Shown: positions 1 to 8,343, counted from the stretch's first letter. The stretch is 47,485 nucleotides of DNA from an uncultured Ruminococcus sp. (GCA_902773635.1 CACYFH010000008.1:1-47485); one strand, 5' to 3'. Numbers and translations: made by a program. The notes: generated by a model not told the origin, from the sequence alone.

Positions 1-68
1 CTCGGCTGGAAATCCCCTCGAGAGTTCCTAAACCACTTCCTGCAAACAGGAGAGGTCATTCTTTCTTA

Positions 69-81
69 ATGTGTAACACAT
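69..81. promoter_or_regulatory. 13-bp palindrome, possible operator
   Basis: ATGTGT-A-ACACAT is a perfect inverted repeat around one base. It lies 140 bp upstream of the synthetase promoter and shares AATGT...ACAT with the stronger palindrome at 251-271. It could be a second binding site of the same regulator or belong to a gene left of the window. No function is shown by the sequence alone. Confidence 0.35.
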
Positions 82-130
82 CATTGACAAACCTACATTG
101 CGTTGCGGACTGTGCCCGTCGGGGTATGGG

Positions 131-207
131 TGGGCTATGCCGTCGGAGCAGGGTGGGCTATGCCGTCGGAGCAGGGTGGGCTGTGCTGTCGGAGCAGGGT
201 GGGCTTC
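131..207. repeat. 23-bp tandem repeat, about 3.3 copies
   Basis: A unit beginning TGGGCTATGCCGTCGGAGCA recurs at 131, 154, 177 and 200 (period 23 bp), with the third and fourth copies diverging. It lies just upstream of the acyl-CoA synthetase promoter. An in-frame upstream extension of that gene would translate it, but promoter and ribosome-site positions argue that it is non-coding. It is too short and lacks unique spacers, so it is not a CRISPR array. Confidence 0.8.
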
Positions 208-219
208 GCTGAAAAGTGT

Positions 220-271
220 TTGACATTCCCGTTTGTTTTCGTTATTATTAGTAATGTATGTAAAACATTAC
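220..271 (+). promoter_or_regulatory. Sigma-A promoter overlapped by a palindromic operator
   Basis: TTGACA (220-225) and TATTAT (243-248) are 17 bp apart. Directly after the -10 box, GTAATGT (251-257) and ACATTAC (265-271) form a perfect 7-bp inverted repeat with a 7-bp spacer, covering the expected transcription start. This is the usual layout for repression by a TetR- or GntR-type dimer responding to an acyl-CoA or fatty acid. The regulator is not identifiable in the window. Confidence 0.7.
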
Positions 272-294
272 CAATCAGGTCAGAGGAATTTACT

Positions 295-1983
295 ATGAGC
301 GAGCAATTTGTTATTGATTATCCTGAGCTGACCATGTTCCAGAAGGTGGAGCAGGCGGCTATGCAATTTCCGAACGACGACGCGGTGGAGTTCTACGGCA
401 AGAAGATCTCTTATTCCGCGTTCATCAAGCGGATCGTGCGCTGTGCGCGCGCATTCACCGCGATCGGCATCAAGAAGGGCGACGCCGTCACCCTGTGCAT
501 GCCCAATATCCCGCAGACGCTTGACTGCTTCTATGCGCTCAACCGCATCGGCGCGGTCGCGAACATGGTGCACCCGCTCTCCGCACAGAAGGAGATCACC
601 TACTACCTCAACGTCTCCGAGAGCAAGGCGATCGTCACGGTGGACATGTTCTTCGGCAACGTGAAGAAGGCGATCGCAGCCGCCGACCATCCGGTGCTCG
701 CGATCGTGACCCGCATGCAGGACGAGCTGCCGCCGATCTTCGGCGCGGTATTCTTCCTGAAAAAGGGCAAGGAGTTCCGGCACTATCCCGACACGGAGAA
801 CAGCATCCGCTATAAAAAATTCCTCAAAGGCGCTGAGAGGGTGGGAAAGCTCCCCGAGATCGGCTTTGAGAAGGATCGCACCGCGGTCATCCTCTACAGC
901 GGCGGAACCTCCGGTCTGCCGAAGGGCATCTGCCTGACCGACCTCAACTTCAACGCCTGCGCCATGCAGTCGCGCGAGGCGATCAGCATGCCGTTCCATA
1001 ACGGTCTCCGCATGCTCAGCTGTATGCCGATGTTCCACGGCTTCGGGCTGGGTATCAATATCCATACCGTCCTGATCCACGGCGCGTGCTGTATGCTGAT
1101 GCCGACCTTCGACAAGCACAGCTACGCCAAGGCGCTGATCAAGAAGCGCCCGAATTTCATCGCGGGCGTGCCGACGATCTTTGAGGCGCTCCTGCATCTG
1201 CCGGAGCTGGAGGGGCAGGATCTGTCCTTTTTGATGGGCATGTTCTGCGGCGGAGATTCGCTCTCCGTGGAGTTGAAGCACAGCATCGACACCTTTCTCA
1301 AAGCGCATAACGCGAAGATCCAGGTGCGCGAGGGCTACGGTCTGACCGAGTGCGTTACCGCGTCCTGCCTCACGCCGAAGGATGAATACAGAGAGAACAG
1401 CATCGGTCTGCCTTATCCCGACACCTATTATCAGATCGTCGCGCCGGGTACGGACGACGTTCTGCCGTATGGGGAAGAGGGCGAGATCATTCTGCGCGGT
1501 CCGTCCGTTATGAAGGGCTATTTAAAGAACCCGGAGGAGACTGCAAAGACCCTCAGAAGGCTCGCGGACGGCAACATCTGGCTCTATACGGGCGACCTCG
1601 GCTCGATGGACGAGGACGGCTACGTTTACTTCAAACAGCGCATCAAGCGCATGATCATCACCAATGGATATAATGTCTATCCCGGTCCGATCGAGAACGT
1701 GATCGACGGCGTGGACGAGGTCTCCTATAGCTGCGTCATCGGCGTGAAGGATCCCCGCAGGATGCAGCGTGTGCGCGCGTATGTTGTCCTGCGCGACGGC
1801 GCTGAGCCGAGCGACGCGCTCAGAAAGAAGATCATGGACGAGCTTTCTCTGCATGTTGCGAGATATGCGCTCCCGAAGGAGATCATCTTCCGCGACGAGC
1901 TCCCTAAGACCTTGGTCGGCAAGGTCGCTTACCGCAAGCTGGAGGAGGAAGCGAACGCAGAAGCGGAGGCGCAGAAGGCATGA
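295..1983 (+). CDS. AMP-dependent acyl-CoA synthetase (class I adenylate-forming)
   Basis: A 562-aa AMP-binding enzyme expected to activate a carboxylic acid to acyl-AMP and then acyl-CoA. The P-loop reads LYSGGTSGLPKG, a variant of the usual TSGTTGxPKG. Later motifs are YGLTE, YTGDLG, and the C-terminal GKVAYRK with the conserved lysine of the adenylation half-reaction. The start at 295 follows AGAGGAATTT and lies downstream of the promoter at 220-248; an in-frame extension back to 103 would run through promoter and repeats. The stop overlaps the next start by 4 bp (ATGA), so it heads an operon with the MBL-fold and acyltransferase-like genes. The substrate cannot be read from sequence. The operator suggests induction by substrate or product. 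Confidence 0.9.
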   Translation: MSEQFVIDYPELTMFQKVEQAAMQFPNDDAVEFYGKKISYSAFIKRIVRCARAFTAIGIKKGDAVTLCMPNIPQTLDCFYALNRIGAVANMVHPLSAQKEITYYLNVSESKAIVTVDMFFGNVKKAIAAADHPVLAIVTRMQDELPPIFGAVFFLKKGKEFRHYPDTENSIRYKKFLKGAERVGKLPEIGFEKDRTAVILYSGGTSGLPKGICLTDLNFNACAMQSREAISMPFHNGLRMLSCMPMFHGFGLGINIHTVLIHGACCMLMPTFDKHSYAKALIKKRPNFIAGVPTIFEALLHLPELEGQDLSFLMGMFCGGDSLSVELKHSIDTFLKAHNAKIQVREGYGLTECVTASCLTPKDEYRENSIGLPYPDTYYQIVAPGTDDVLPYGEEGEIILRGPSVMKGYLKNPEETAKTLRRLADGNIWLYTGDLGSMDEDGYVYFKQRIKRMIITNGYNVYPGPIENVIDGVDEVSYSCVIGVKDPRRMQRVRAYVVLRDGAEPSDALRKKIMDELSLHVARYALPKEIIFRDELPKTLVGKVAYRKLEEEANAEAEAQKA

Positions 1984-2759
1984 AGCTGAAATGGTACAAA
2001 ACGGCGGCGGTGATGCTCGAGAGCGAGGGGTACAGGCTCGTGTTCGACCCCTTCCTCGGCATGCCCTTGAAGGCTGATCCCGTTCTCAGAGAGAGCATGA
2101 GCGGCGCGTTCCGTTCCGCCGACGCGGTGCTGGTGACGCACGGTCACTTCGACCACATCCGCGATATCCCGAGAATCTACCAAAATTCCAATATAGAAAT
2201 ATACGCAACCAAGACGCCTTGCAAAACGCTGAGATCGCGCGGCGTAGAAATGAAGAAGCTGAGGTGTATCGCTCCCGGCGCGGAGCTGACGCTCGGCGGC
2301 TTTACCGTCCGCGTGTATCAGGGGCGGCATTGTAAATTTGATTTCGGCGTCGCGCGAAAGACGATCTTTAAGAGCGATACGCTCCTGCATTTGGATCGGT
2401 TGATCAAGCTCTGGAAGCTCAACAAGCGTTATCCTGAGAACGGCGAGACGCTGTTCTATGAGATCGAAGCCGAGGGCAAGCGGGTACAGCTCATGGGCAG
2501 TATGGGGCTTGATATGACGGTCGATTATCCCACCGGCGCGGACGTGCTGATTCTGCCGTTTCAGGGAACGGGGAACCCGTCGGCGACCGTTGCGCCCATT
2601 ATCGAGCGCTTACAGCCCAAGGCGATTTACCTCGATCATTACGACGATACGTTCCCGCCGCTGTCGTCTCAGGTGCCGACCGTCGGCTTTATGCGGAAAA
2701 TGACGGCGCGCGGCGTTCCGACCGCCGCGCTGCGCTACGGAAGAAGCTATACCATATAA
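1980..2759 (+). CDS. MBL-fold metal-dependent hydrolase (UlaG-like)
   Basis: A 259-aa metallo-beta-lactamase-fold protein. The metal motif HxHxDH is seen in VTHGHFDHI at about residues 51-59. Later ligand candidates are the His in QGRHCKFD, the Asp in SMGLDMTVD and the His in YLDHYDD. The family hydrolyses phosphoesters, lactones or thioesters. It is translationally coupled to the acyl-CoA synthetase and precedes an acyltransferase-like gene, so thioester or acyl-ester cleavage is a reasonable guess but not shown. There is no signal peptide, so it should be cytoplasmic. Confidence 0.85.
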   Translation: MKLKWYKTAAVMLESEGYRLVFDPFLGMPLKADPVLRESMSGAFRSADAVLVTHGHFDHIRDIPRIYQNSNIEIYATKTPCKTLRSRGVEMKKLRCIAPGAELTLGGFTVRVYQGRHCKFDFGVARKTIFKSDTLLHLDRLIKLWKLNKRYPENGETLFYEIEAEGKRVQLMGSMGLDMTVDYPTGADVLILPFQGTGNPSATVAPIIERLQPKAIYLDHYDDTFPPLSSQVPTVGFMRKMTARGVPTAALRYGRSYTI

Positions 2760-2773
2760 TAGGGGGAAGAAGA

Positions 2774-3670
2774 ATGGCGAAGGTCATCAACGGATATAAA
2801 CTGAAATGGGGCGACCGCTGGGACGGCCGCCGCGTGAAAACGCCCGGCTTGCAGACCATCATGGCGAGCCTGTGGCCGAACCGTACCGACAGCGAGGTCT
2901 ATCTCTACGATACGATCGACGTGACCGAGCTGATGGAGTTCATTAAGAGGAAGAATGAGGAGCATCCCGAACTGAAAACGACCTTCTTCCACTGTGTGAT
3001 CGCTGCTGTCGCGAAGATGGTGCGTGAGAGACCGCTGATGAACCGCTTCATCGCGGGCAGACGCACCTATGAGCGCTACGAAATCAGCGTCGCCTTTGCC
3101 GCGAAGCTCGCGTTTGAGGATCACGCGGAGGAAGCGCTCTTGTTTTTTGTTCCGAAGGACACGGATAATGTGGACAACGTCAGCCGGATGGTCGTCGACC
3201 GCGTGAAGAAGGTGCGCGGTCAGGGAGATCACAAGGGCGGCGTTGACAAGACGCTCGACTCCCTCGCGAAGCTCCCGCGCCCGATCATCATGTTGCTCGC
3301 GAAGATCGTCCGCTGGCTGGACTTCTGGGGCAAGACCCCGAAGGCGCTCAGAGAGGGCGACCCGCACTACAGCTCGATCTTCCTCTCGAACCTCGGCTCC
3401 ATCAAGTGCCCCGCCGTTTACCATCACCTCAACAACTACGGCACCCAGTCCATGATGATCACTATCGGCACCATCCACGATGAGGAGCGCATCATGCCCG
3501 ACGGTTCAAAGGAGATCAGGAAGGTCTGCGACATCGGCGCGACCCTTGACGAGCGTATCGGCGACGGCTTCTATTTTGCCCGCAGCTTAAAGCTCGTGCA
3601 GTATCTTTGCAGCCATCCCGAACTTCTCGACCGCCCGATCGGCGAGCCGAGCGGCTTTGACTATCAGTAA
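2774..3670 (+). CDS. E2/CAT-fold acyltransferase-like protein lacking the catalytic His
   Basis: A 298-aa protein resembling the catalytic domain of 2-oxoacid dehydrogenase E2 acyltransferases and chloramphenicol acetyltransferase, without lipoyl or E1/E3-binding domains. The E2 landmark SNLGS is present. The terminal HxxxDG motif (normally DHRxxDG) aligns to DERIGDG at about residues 258-264, with Glu in place of the catalytic His. It lies 14 bp after the MBL-fold gene, behind AGGGGGAAGA. The operon of synthetase, hydrolase and acyltransferase-like protein suggests one acyl-modification pathway. With His missing it may use other chemistry or act as a binding protein. Confidence 0.75.
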   Translation: MAKVINGYKLKWGDRWDGRRVKTPGLQTIMASLWPNRTDSEVYLYDTIDVTELMEFIKRKNEEHPELKTTFFHCVIAAVAKMVRERPLMNRFIAGRRTYERYEISVAFAAKLAFEDHAEEALLFFVPKDTDNVDNVSRMVVDRVKKVRGQGDHKGGVDKTLDSLAKLPRPIIMLLAKIVRWLDFWGKTPKALREGDPHYSSIFLSNLGSIKCPAVYHHLNNYGTQSMMITIGTIHDEERIMPDGSKEIRKVCDIGATLDERIGDGFYFARSLKLVQYLCSHPELLDRPIGEPSGFDYQ

Positions 3671-3690
3671 CACAGTATCAGTCAAATATC

Positions 3691-6273
3691 ATGAAGAATA
3701 ATCTATCGAAAAACCCTGCGTTCTGTTATTATGCAGCATACGCACTGGCAGAGGAGCAACCGAGCGAAAAGTACTTCAAAGGGAAAAAGCCGGAGAAACA
3801 GAACTCACGCAAAAACTATTCCATCTCATGGTTCTATGAGGGCGTTCGGAATGGGAAGATATCCTATTCTCCCGTTCTGCCTTTGATACTCGGCGAGGGG
3901 GAGGTCATAGATCCGCTCAGGACCGAGAAGGTGGGAGACTATCAGCAGTACCTGATAGATAACGATCCGGACAGGGGGCTGAATGACAGCCAGAGGACGG
4001 CGATACAAACCGCGCTCAGCCATCCTCTCACGGTGATCGAGGGACCTCCCGGAACAGGCAAGACGATGACGATCGTCAATCTGATGTCCTGTATCATCGG
4101 TCTGGGGAAAACCGTCGCCATGGTATCGTTCAACACTGAGGCAGTAGACAATGTCGCAAAGAAGATCGGCGGGTTCAGCCAGAGCCCGCGTGATTCCGCC
4201 GCGTACAAGCTGTATCAGGCTTACGCGCCGCTTGGCAACGCATCAAAAAGGGCGGAATTCTATGAGACAGCCGCCTATGCCGCATATTTGAGCCAATTTT
4301 CTCAAAAAGAAAAAACAAATAGCAAAAAACCGAATTCAGGCAGCTTTCTGAAAAAATTCCCGGCGATCAGCAGTACGATCCACTCGGTACGCCGTCAGTT
4401 TATCGACAGTGATAAAGCGCTCTTTGATTACGTTATCATGGATGAGTCCTCTCAGACGCGGCCCGATCTCGGAATGATCGCCGCCTCCTGTGCGCGCCAT
4501 CTGGTGTTGGTCGGCGACGCCGAGCAGCTCCCGTCCTTCTGTGATACGGAGCTTTTGAAGGAAGAAGCGGTTGTGAAGGCTGACGCTGCGCTCATCGGCA
4601 GAGAGAGCTACCGGATGCTCCGCGACCTCGGATATCATAACGTTGAGAATAACAGCTTTTTTGATATTGCTCATGACGTTTTGACCCGTTGTCGGAAAGA
4701 AGAGTCCGACGTTCTGCCGATCGTCATGCTGAACGTGCATTATCGATGCCACCCCAAGATCATCGGATTCTGTAATCAGGCGGTTTACGGCGGCAGAATG
4801 ACGATAAAATCCACGGCGTCGAATCCCGATGAATGTCCGATACGCGTATGGTTTTTTAACGGCGATTATAATGAACGCTGTTACCTGTTTGACGACGAGG
4901 AACAAAAACCCACGGGCGAATCTCATCACAATCCCAGACAGCTCGCGATATTAAAGGAAAAAGAATTCGATTCTATCTTCGAGAAGCTGATGGACGGCGG
5001 ATCTGTCTGCATCCTTACTCCGTACAGGGGACAGCTCAACGATCTTCATGCGGCGCTGCTTGCCGAAACGAACAAGCGGCTGAATGATCCTTTGCTCTCC
5101 GAAGAGCACAGGACAAGGCTTCAGAATATTCGGAAATCTCTTGACAGCAAGGCTCAAGGCGCGGCGGGGAAGGACGCAGAACCTTATGGCGAGGATAAAC
5201 GGAGCTTTGAGAAGTGCGTGCTCACGGTTCATAAGTCCCAGGGGAAGGAATACGATACGGTATATCTGCTCCCTGTGGAGGACGGAAACTGGATGTGGCC
5301 TTGGAGCCACAGCAGATGCCTCATCAACGTAGCGGTTTCCCGTGCAAAGCAGGAGCTTGTGATCATCACTTCCACCGCGCTGATGTCGGAGACTCTCCAG
5401 AGAAATCTGGGGATCGCCTGTCCGATACAGCTGCAGAAAAAAGCGGGTAAGGCGCACCTCGCCGCAAAGGAAGTATACCTGAAAAAACTCCTGGACTATG
5501 TTTGGGAGGAATGTAAGGATCAGCCCGGTGACTACGGCTTTCATCCCTCGGGCTTCCGCTCTGTTTTTGATGAAAAACCGCTGATCACAGAATGGGTCGC
5601 TTCCGATCCGCGCGCGGTAAGACTGTTGAAAAAAAGCAGAAACAGTAACGGCACCGGCATCTCCTGTGAGGAGCTGGCGCTCTTTCAGGCGCTGAACAAG
5701 CTGACCAAAGACCTCGGCGGCGCTTACAAAGCGCTTTATGAGCTCCCGATCAAAGCGCTCTTTGAGAATTATAAAGAACGTATCCATGATATCCCTGACT
5801 CAATGTTCGGGGAGGGAGCTTCATTCGGAAAGGATGATCTCATAGAGTATATCGAGAACGGCGCTTCCTGCGATTTTGTCGTTCTTGACAGATGGAACGT
5901 GATCCAATGCGTCATCGAGGTACAGGGCGCGCCGCATCGGATGATCGACAGGTTTGACCCATCCTTTCTATCCGATTCATCTGAGGAAAGATTCGAGCAC
6001 GTCGCGGATAACCGTATTCGTGACGAGAAGAAAAGGGTCATCCTCCAATGCTTCTTGGGGGCTAAGTACAGATTTCTTTGCTGGTCTACCGACTCGTCTG
6101 TGTTCAAGGAATATGAGACCGATCATCTCAGAAAGAACGTGTTGACTCATCGGCCGAAAAAAGCAACAAAAGCCGATATGGACAGCCTCAAACCCTTCTT
6201 GGAGGAAAACAGGAGGATCCAAAAAGCGCTGCGAAGCTACAGCATCTGGAAAGCAAATAAAGCAAAACCGTAA
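3691..6273 (+). CDS. Superfamily I DNA/RNA helicase with C-terminal DUF2726-like domain
   Basis: An 860-aa UvrD/Upf1-like helicase. Visible are the Q-like motif LNDSQRTAI (about 97-105), Walker A GPPGTGKT (118-125), Walker B MDESSQT, motif III VGDAEQLPS, VHKSQGKEYD and the motif VI-like VAVSRAKQEL. The last 250 residues hold a DUF2726-like segment (DFVVLDRWNVIQCVIEVQG), a fold related to restriction-type nucleases. No ribosome site precedes the ATG, and a 7-bp repeat TATCAGT occurs at 3662 and 3676, so the N-terminus may be truncated or the start misplaced. It has more AGA/AGG/CGG/ATA codons than its neighbours. Helicases with such tails are common on islands and some act in DNA repair or phage defence; its role here is unknown. 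Confidence 0.85.
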   Translation: MKNNLSKNPAFCYYAAYALAEEQPSEKYFKGKKPEKQNSRKNYSISWFYEGVRNGKISYSPVLPLILGEGEVIDPLRTEKVGDYQQYLIDNDPDRGLNDSQRTAIQTALSHPLTVIEGPPGTGKTMTIVNLMSCIIGLGKTVAMVSFNTEAVDNVAKKIGGFSQSPRDSAAYKLYQAYAPLGNASKRAEFYETAAYAAYLSQFSQKEKTNSKKPNSGSFLKKFPAISSTIHSVRRQFIDSDKALFDYVIMDESSQTRPDLGMIAASCARHLVLVGDAEQLPSFCDTELLKEEAVVKADAALIGRESYRMLRDLGYHNVENNSFFDIAHDVLTRCRKEESDVLPIVMLNVHYRCHPKIIGFCNQAVYGGRMTIKSTASNPDECPIRVWFFNGDYNERCYLFDDEEQKPTGESHHNPRQLAILKEKEFDSIFEKLMDGGSVCILTPYRGQLNDLHAALLAETNKRLNDPLLSEEHRTRLQNIRKSLDSKAQGAAGKDAEPYGEDKRSFEKCVLTVHKSQGKEYDTVYLLPVEDGNWMWPWSHSRCLINVAVSRAKQELVIITSTALMSETLQRNLGIACPIQLQKKAGKAHLAAKEVYLKKLLDYVWEECKDQPGDYGFHPSGFRSVFDEKPLITEWVASDPRAVRLLKKSRNSNGTGISCEELALFQALNKLTKDLGGAYKALYELPIKALFENYKERIHDIPDSMFGEGASFGKDDLIEYIENGASCDFVVLDRWNVIQCVIEVQGAPHRMIDRFDPSFLSDSSEERFEHVADNRIRDEKKRVILQCFLGAKYRFLCWSTDSSVFKEYETDHLRKNVLTHRPKKATKADMDSLKPFLEENRRIQKALRSYSIWKANKAKP

Positions 6274-6277
6274 GGAT

Positions 6278-6303
6278 CAAGCTCCCTTGTATGAGGGAGC
6301 TTT
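6278..6303 (+). terminator. Hairpin terminator of the helicase gene (copy 1)
   Basis: AAGCTCCC and GGGAGCTT form an 8-bp stem with loop TTGTATGA followed by T residues, 5 bp after the helicase stop. An almost identical hairpin occurs at 6502-6528. Confidence 0.7.
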
Positions 6304-6320
6304 CAGACTGTAGAAAAAGT

Positions 6321-6479
6321 GTCATCCTGAACGAAGTGAGGCAGTGGCACTTAGCCAATCGCTACGCTCTTGGAGCGCTGTTGCATGGGAGTTGTAAACC
6401 AAATCGAAGATTTGGACAACTCCTCAAAGGATCTTTACACTGCATATAGTCTAAGATTCTTCGCTGCGCTCAGAATGAC
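6321..6479. repeat. MITE-like element with GTCATYCTGARCG inverted ends
   Basis: The left end GTCATCCTGAACGAAGTGAG and the right end CTTCGCTGCGCTCAGAATGAC are imperfect inverted repeats about 159 bp apart. The interior has further hairpins (AATCGAAGATTTGG; AGTTGT...ACAACT). It has no coding capacity. Elements with GTCATTCTGAGC ends are widespread in Clostridia and Bacteroidetes genomes. It is bracketed by two copies of the same terminator hairpin. Confidence 0.7.
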
Positions 6480-6501
6480 AATTGAACTTTATCGACAAGC
6501 T

Positions 6502-6528
6502 CAAGCTCCCTTGTATGAGGGAGCTTTT
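6502..6528 (+). terminator. Second copy of the terminator hairpin
   Basis: The same 25-bp AAGCTCCC-loop-GGGAGCTTT as at 6278-6303, followed by TTGTTTT. It sits downstream of the repeat element and just before the DUF1836 promoter. No gene ends here, so it looks like a duplication made when the element between them arrived. Confidence 0.6.
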
Positions 6529-6568
6529 GTTTTGGAAAAATTTTTCTGAGATTTTCATCCGAAAACTA

Positions 6569-6597
6569 TTGACAGTCATATGAACCTGTGATATAAT
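6569..6597 (+). promoter_or_regulatory. Consensus sigma-A promoter
   Basis: TTGACA (6569-6574) and TATAAT (6592-6597) are separated by 17 bp. This perfect consensus lies about 28 bp before the start of the DUF1836 gene. Confidence 0.85.
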
Positions 6598-6624
6598 CGA
6601 GTAAACTTCAAAGGGAGGTGCCGA

Positions 6625-7167
6625 ATGACAGGAGCACTTGATGAAAAGAGACCGGCGGGTCGGATCGCTGATTATATCCCGCTGATCAGAGCGACCGACG
6701 GCCTGACGCTCAGCCAGATCTGCCTGCTCAGCGGGCTGGAGACGTCCACGATCCAGAATTGGATCAAGCGCGGTTTTGTGCCGCACCCGGTCAAGAAGAA
6801 GTATTATGAGCGGCATTTGGCGCGTATCCTGCTGATCGCATCTCTGCGCGAGACCATGCAGATCGACCGCGTGGGCGAGCTTCTCCGTTTTATCAACGGC
6901 GACGCCGACGACGAGAGCGACGATATGCTCGAGGAGGAAAGGCTCTACGATATCTTCCGCGAGATCACGCTCCTGCTTGAGGAGAAACAGCCCGCGCCGG
7001 ACGAGGTGGGGGAGCTGGTGGAGAAAAAGGCGAGAGAGCTTCTCTCCGATTTCAACGCCGACGACCGCAGGAAGATCACAAGCGCGCTGTACATCATGGC
7101 GTACACCTTTATCGCGGGACGCTACAAACAAAAAGCGGATAAACTATTCACTGAGATCATAAACTAA
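6625..7167 (+). CDS. DUF1836 helix-turn-helix protein
   Basis: A 180-aa cytoplasmic protein of the DUF1836 family. Residues about 25-60 (LTLSQICLLSGLETSTIQNW followed by IKRGFV) form a MerR-like helix-turn-helix. The rest is helical and acidic (DADDESDDMLEEER). The ribosome site GGGAGGTG is excellent. It is followed 13 bp later by the SPFH/NfeD membrane genes and probably shares their transcript, which would make it a regulator of, or partner to, that cluster. Its ligand and targets are unknown. Confidence 0.8.
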   Translation: MTGALDEKRPAGRIADYIPLIRATDGLTLSQICLLSGLETSTIQNWIKRGFVPHPVKKKYYERHLARILLIASLRETMQIDRVGELLRFINGDADDESDDMLEEERLYDIFREITLLLEEKQPAPDEVGELVEKKARELLSDFNADDRRKITSALYIMAYTFIAGRYKQKADKLFTEIIN

Positions 7168-7180
7168 CAAGGAGTTCAAC

Positions 7181-8014
7181 ATGGACAGCAACAATGTCAA
7201 GACGGTACACGTCACCAATCCGAAAATCAAAAGATATATCATCCTCGGCGTCGCGGCGCTGTTGGTCGTCTTTCTGGCGTTCAACGCGTTCACCATCGTC
7301 GACGCGGGTCACACCGGCGTCGTCGTGACGATGGGTAAGGTCAACGAGGGCGTCCTGCAGGAGGGCATGCACTTCAAGATCCCCTTCATCCAGAACGTCG
7401 TGAAAATCGACAACCGTATCCAGAAGCTGGAGGTGCAGACGGAGGCTTTCTCCAAGGACCTGCAGAGCGTCGATACCACCCTCGCGATCAACTACCGCGT
7501 CGACACAGCGAAATCCTACAGCATCTATAAGAACATCGGCGCGAATTATGAGAGCGTGCTCGTGACGCCCGCCGTGAATGAGGTCTTGAAGGCGATCACC
7601 GCGACCTACACCGCGGAGGAGACGGTCACCAACCGTGCGCTGATCTCCGACGGTCTGGTAGAGGGCTTGAACGACAAGCTCAACTCCATCGGTTTGTATG
7701 TCACGGACGTCAACATCATCGACTTCGACTTCTCCGAGGCGTTCATCACCGCGATCGAGGAGAAGCAGGTCGCCCAGCAGCAGCTCTTAAAGGCTGAGAC
7801 CGAGAAAAAGACCGCCATCACCAACGCCGAAGCCGACGCGGAAGCCGCGAAGGTTCGCGCAGAGGGTGAGGCGGAAGCCAACAAGACCCTGTCGCAGTCT
7901 CTGACCGCAGAGGTCATCGAGAACAAGAAGATCGAGAAATGGAACGGCGAGCTGCCCCGCGTTACCGGCGACGGCGGCACCATCATCGACTTCGGTTCCG
8001 TCGACAAGGATTAA
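7181..8014 (+). CDS. SPFH/Band 7 (prohibitin-like) membrane protein
   Basis: A 277-aa protein with one N-terminal membrane segment (about residues 20-40), then a Band 7 domain beginning DAGHTGVVVTMGKV, and an Ala/Glu-rich coiled coil (QQQLLKAETEKKTAITNAEA). SPFH proteins form oligomeric rings in membrane microdomains and often control membrane proteases. RBS AAGGAG. It shares the cluster with a small two-helix protein, an NfeD protein and a second SPFH protein, an established gene pairing. Confidence 0.9.
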   Translation: MDSNNVKTVHVTNPKIKRYIILGVAALLVVFLAFNAFTIVDAGHTGVVVTMGKVNEGVLQEGMHFKIPFIQNVVKIDNRIQKLEVQTEAFSKDLQSVDTTLAINYRVDTAKSYSIYKNIGANYESVLVTPAVNEVLKAITATYTAEETVTNRALISDGLVEGLNDKLNSIGLYVTDVNIIDFDFSEAFITAIEEKQVAQQQLLKAETEKKTAITNAEADAEAAKVRAEGEAEANKTLSQSLTAEVIENKKIEKWNGELPRVTGDGGTIIDFGSVDKD

Positions 8015-8034
8015 ACACTTATTGGGTGACAATT

Positions 8035-8343
8035 ATGGAAAACAATCATACCGATTTTATGAAGAATCGCCCTGTAGCGGCACAGGCGAACCAGTTCAAG
8101 GACGTCTACGGCTCACAGAAAAGATCGACGCGCACCACCGTCAGCGCCGTGTTGGGTGTGATCGTGTTCATCCTCATGATGATCGCGATCTTCACTGGCA
8201 ACAACCTGATGATGGTGATCTTCATCCCGCTGTTCGTGATCCTGCTGATATCGTTCTTTGTCGGAAAACACGCGGATCATCAGAACAGACCCGCAGAGCC
8301 CCGGGAGCATCCCGACGCGATCTTCAAGGATCATGAGATATAA
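8035..8343 (+). CDS. Small membrane protein, two predicted helices
   Basis: A 102-aa protein of no family I recognise. After about 35 polar residues, two adjacent hydrophobic segments (VSAVLGVIVFILMMIAIFTG and LMMVIFIPLFVILLISFFVG) form a hairpin, followed by a charged tail. It lies between the SPFH and NfeD genes, 20 bp after the first and 12 bp before the second, so it is probably a membrane partner of these. The ribosome site is weak (GGGTGAC). Confidence 0.75.
   Translation: MENNHTDFMKNRPVAAQANQFKDVYGSQKRSTRTTVSAVLGVIVFILMMIAIFTGNNLMMVIFIPLFVILLISFFVGKHADHQNRPAEPREHPDAIFKDHEI

Noticed and set aside
131-207. CRISPR-like array
   Set aside because: The repeats are contiguous with no unique spacers, so a simple tandem repeat; the heptamer arrays were rejected for the same reason.
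103-294. N-terminal extension of the acyl-CoA synthetase
   Set aside because: It would translate tandem repeats, promoter and operator; the ribosome site and family alignment fit the start at 295.
280-1308. Long minus-strand frame opposite the acyl-CoA synthetase
   Set aside because: Antisense shadow of a GC-rich gene; no ribosome site or recognisable domain. The same applies to the long antisense frames at 16168-17658, 21454-23169, 30914-32503 and 43916-44938.
3400-3470. HHLNNYG segment of the acyltransferase-like protein as the catalytic HHxxxDG motif
   Set aside because: It aligns with the E2 segment IINPPQSAILAIG; the true motif position is the DERIGDG near the C-terminus.
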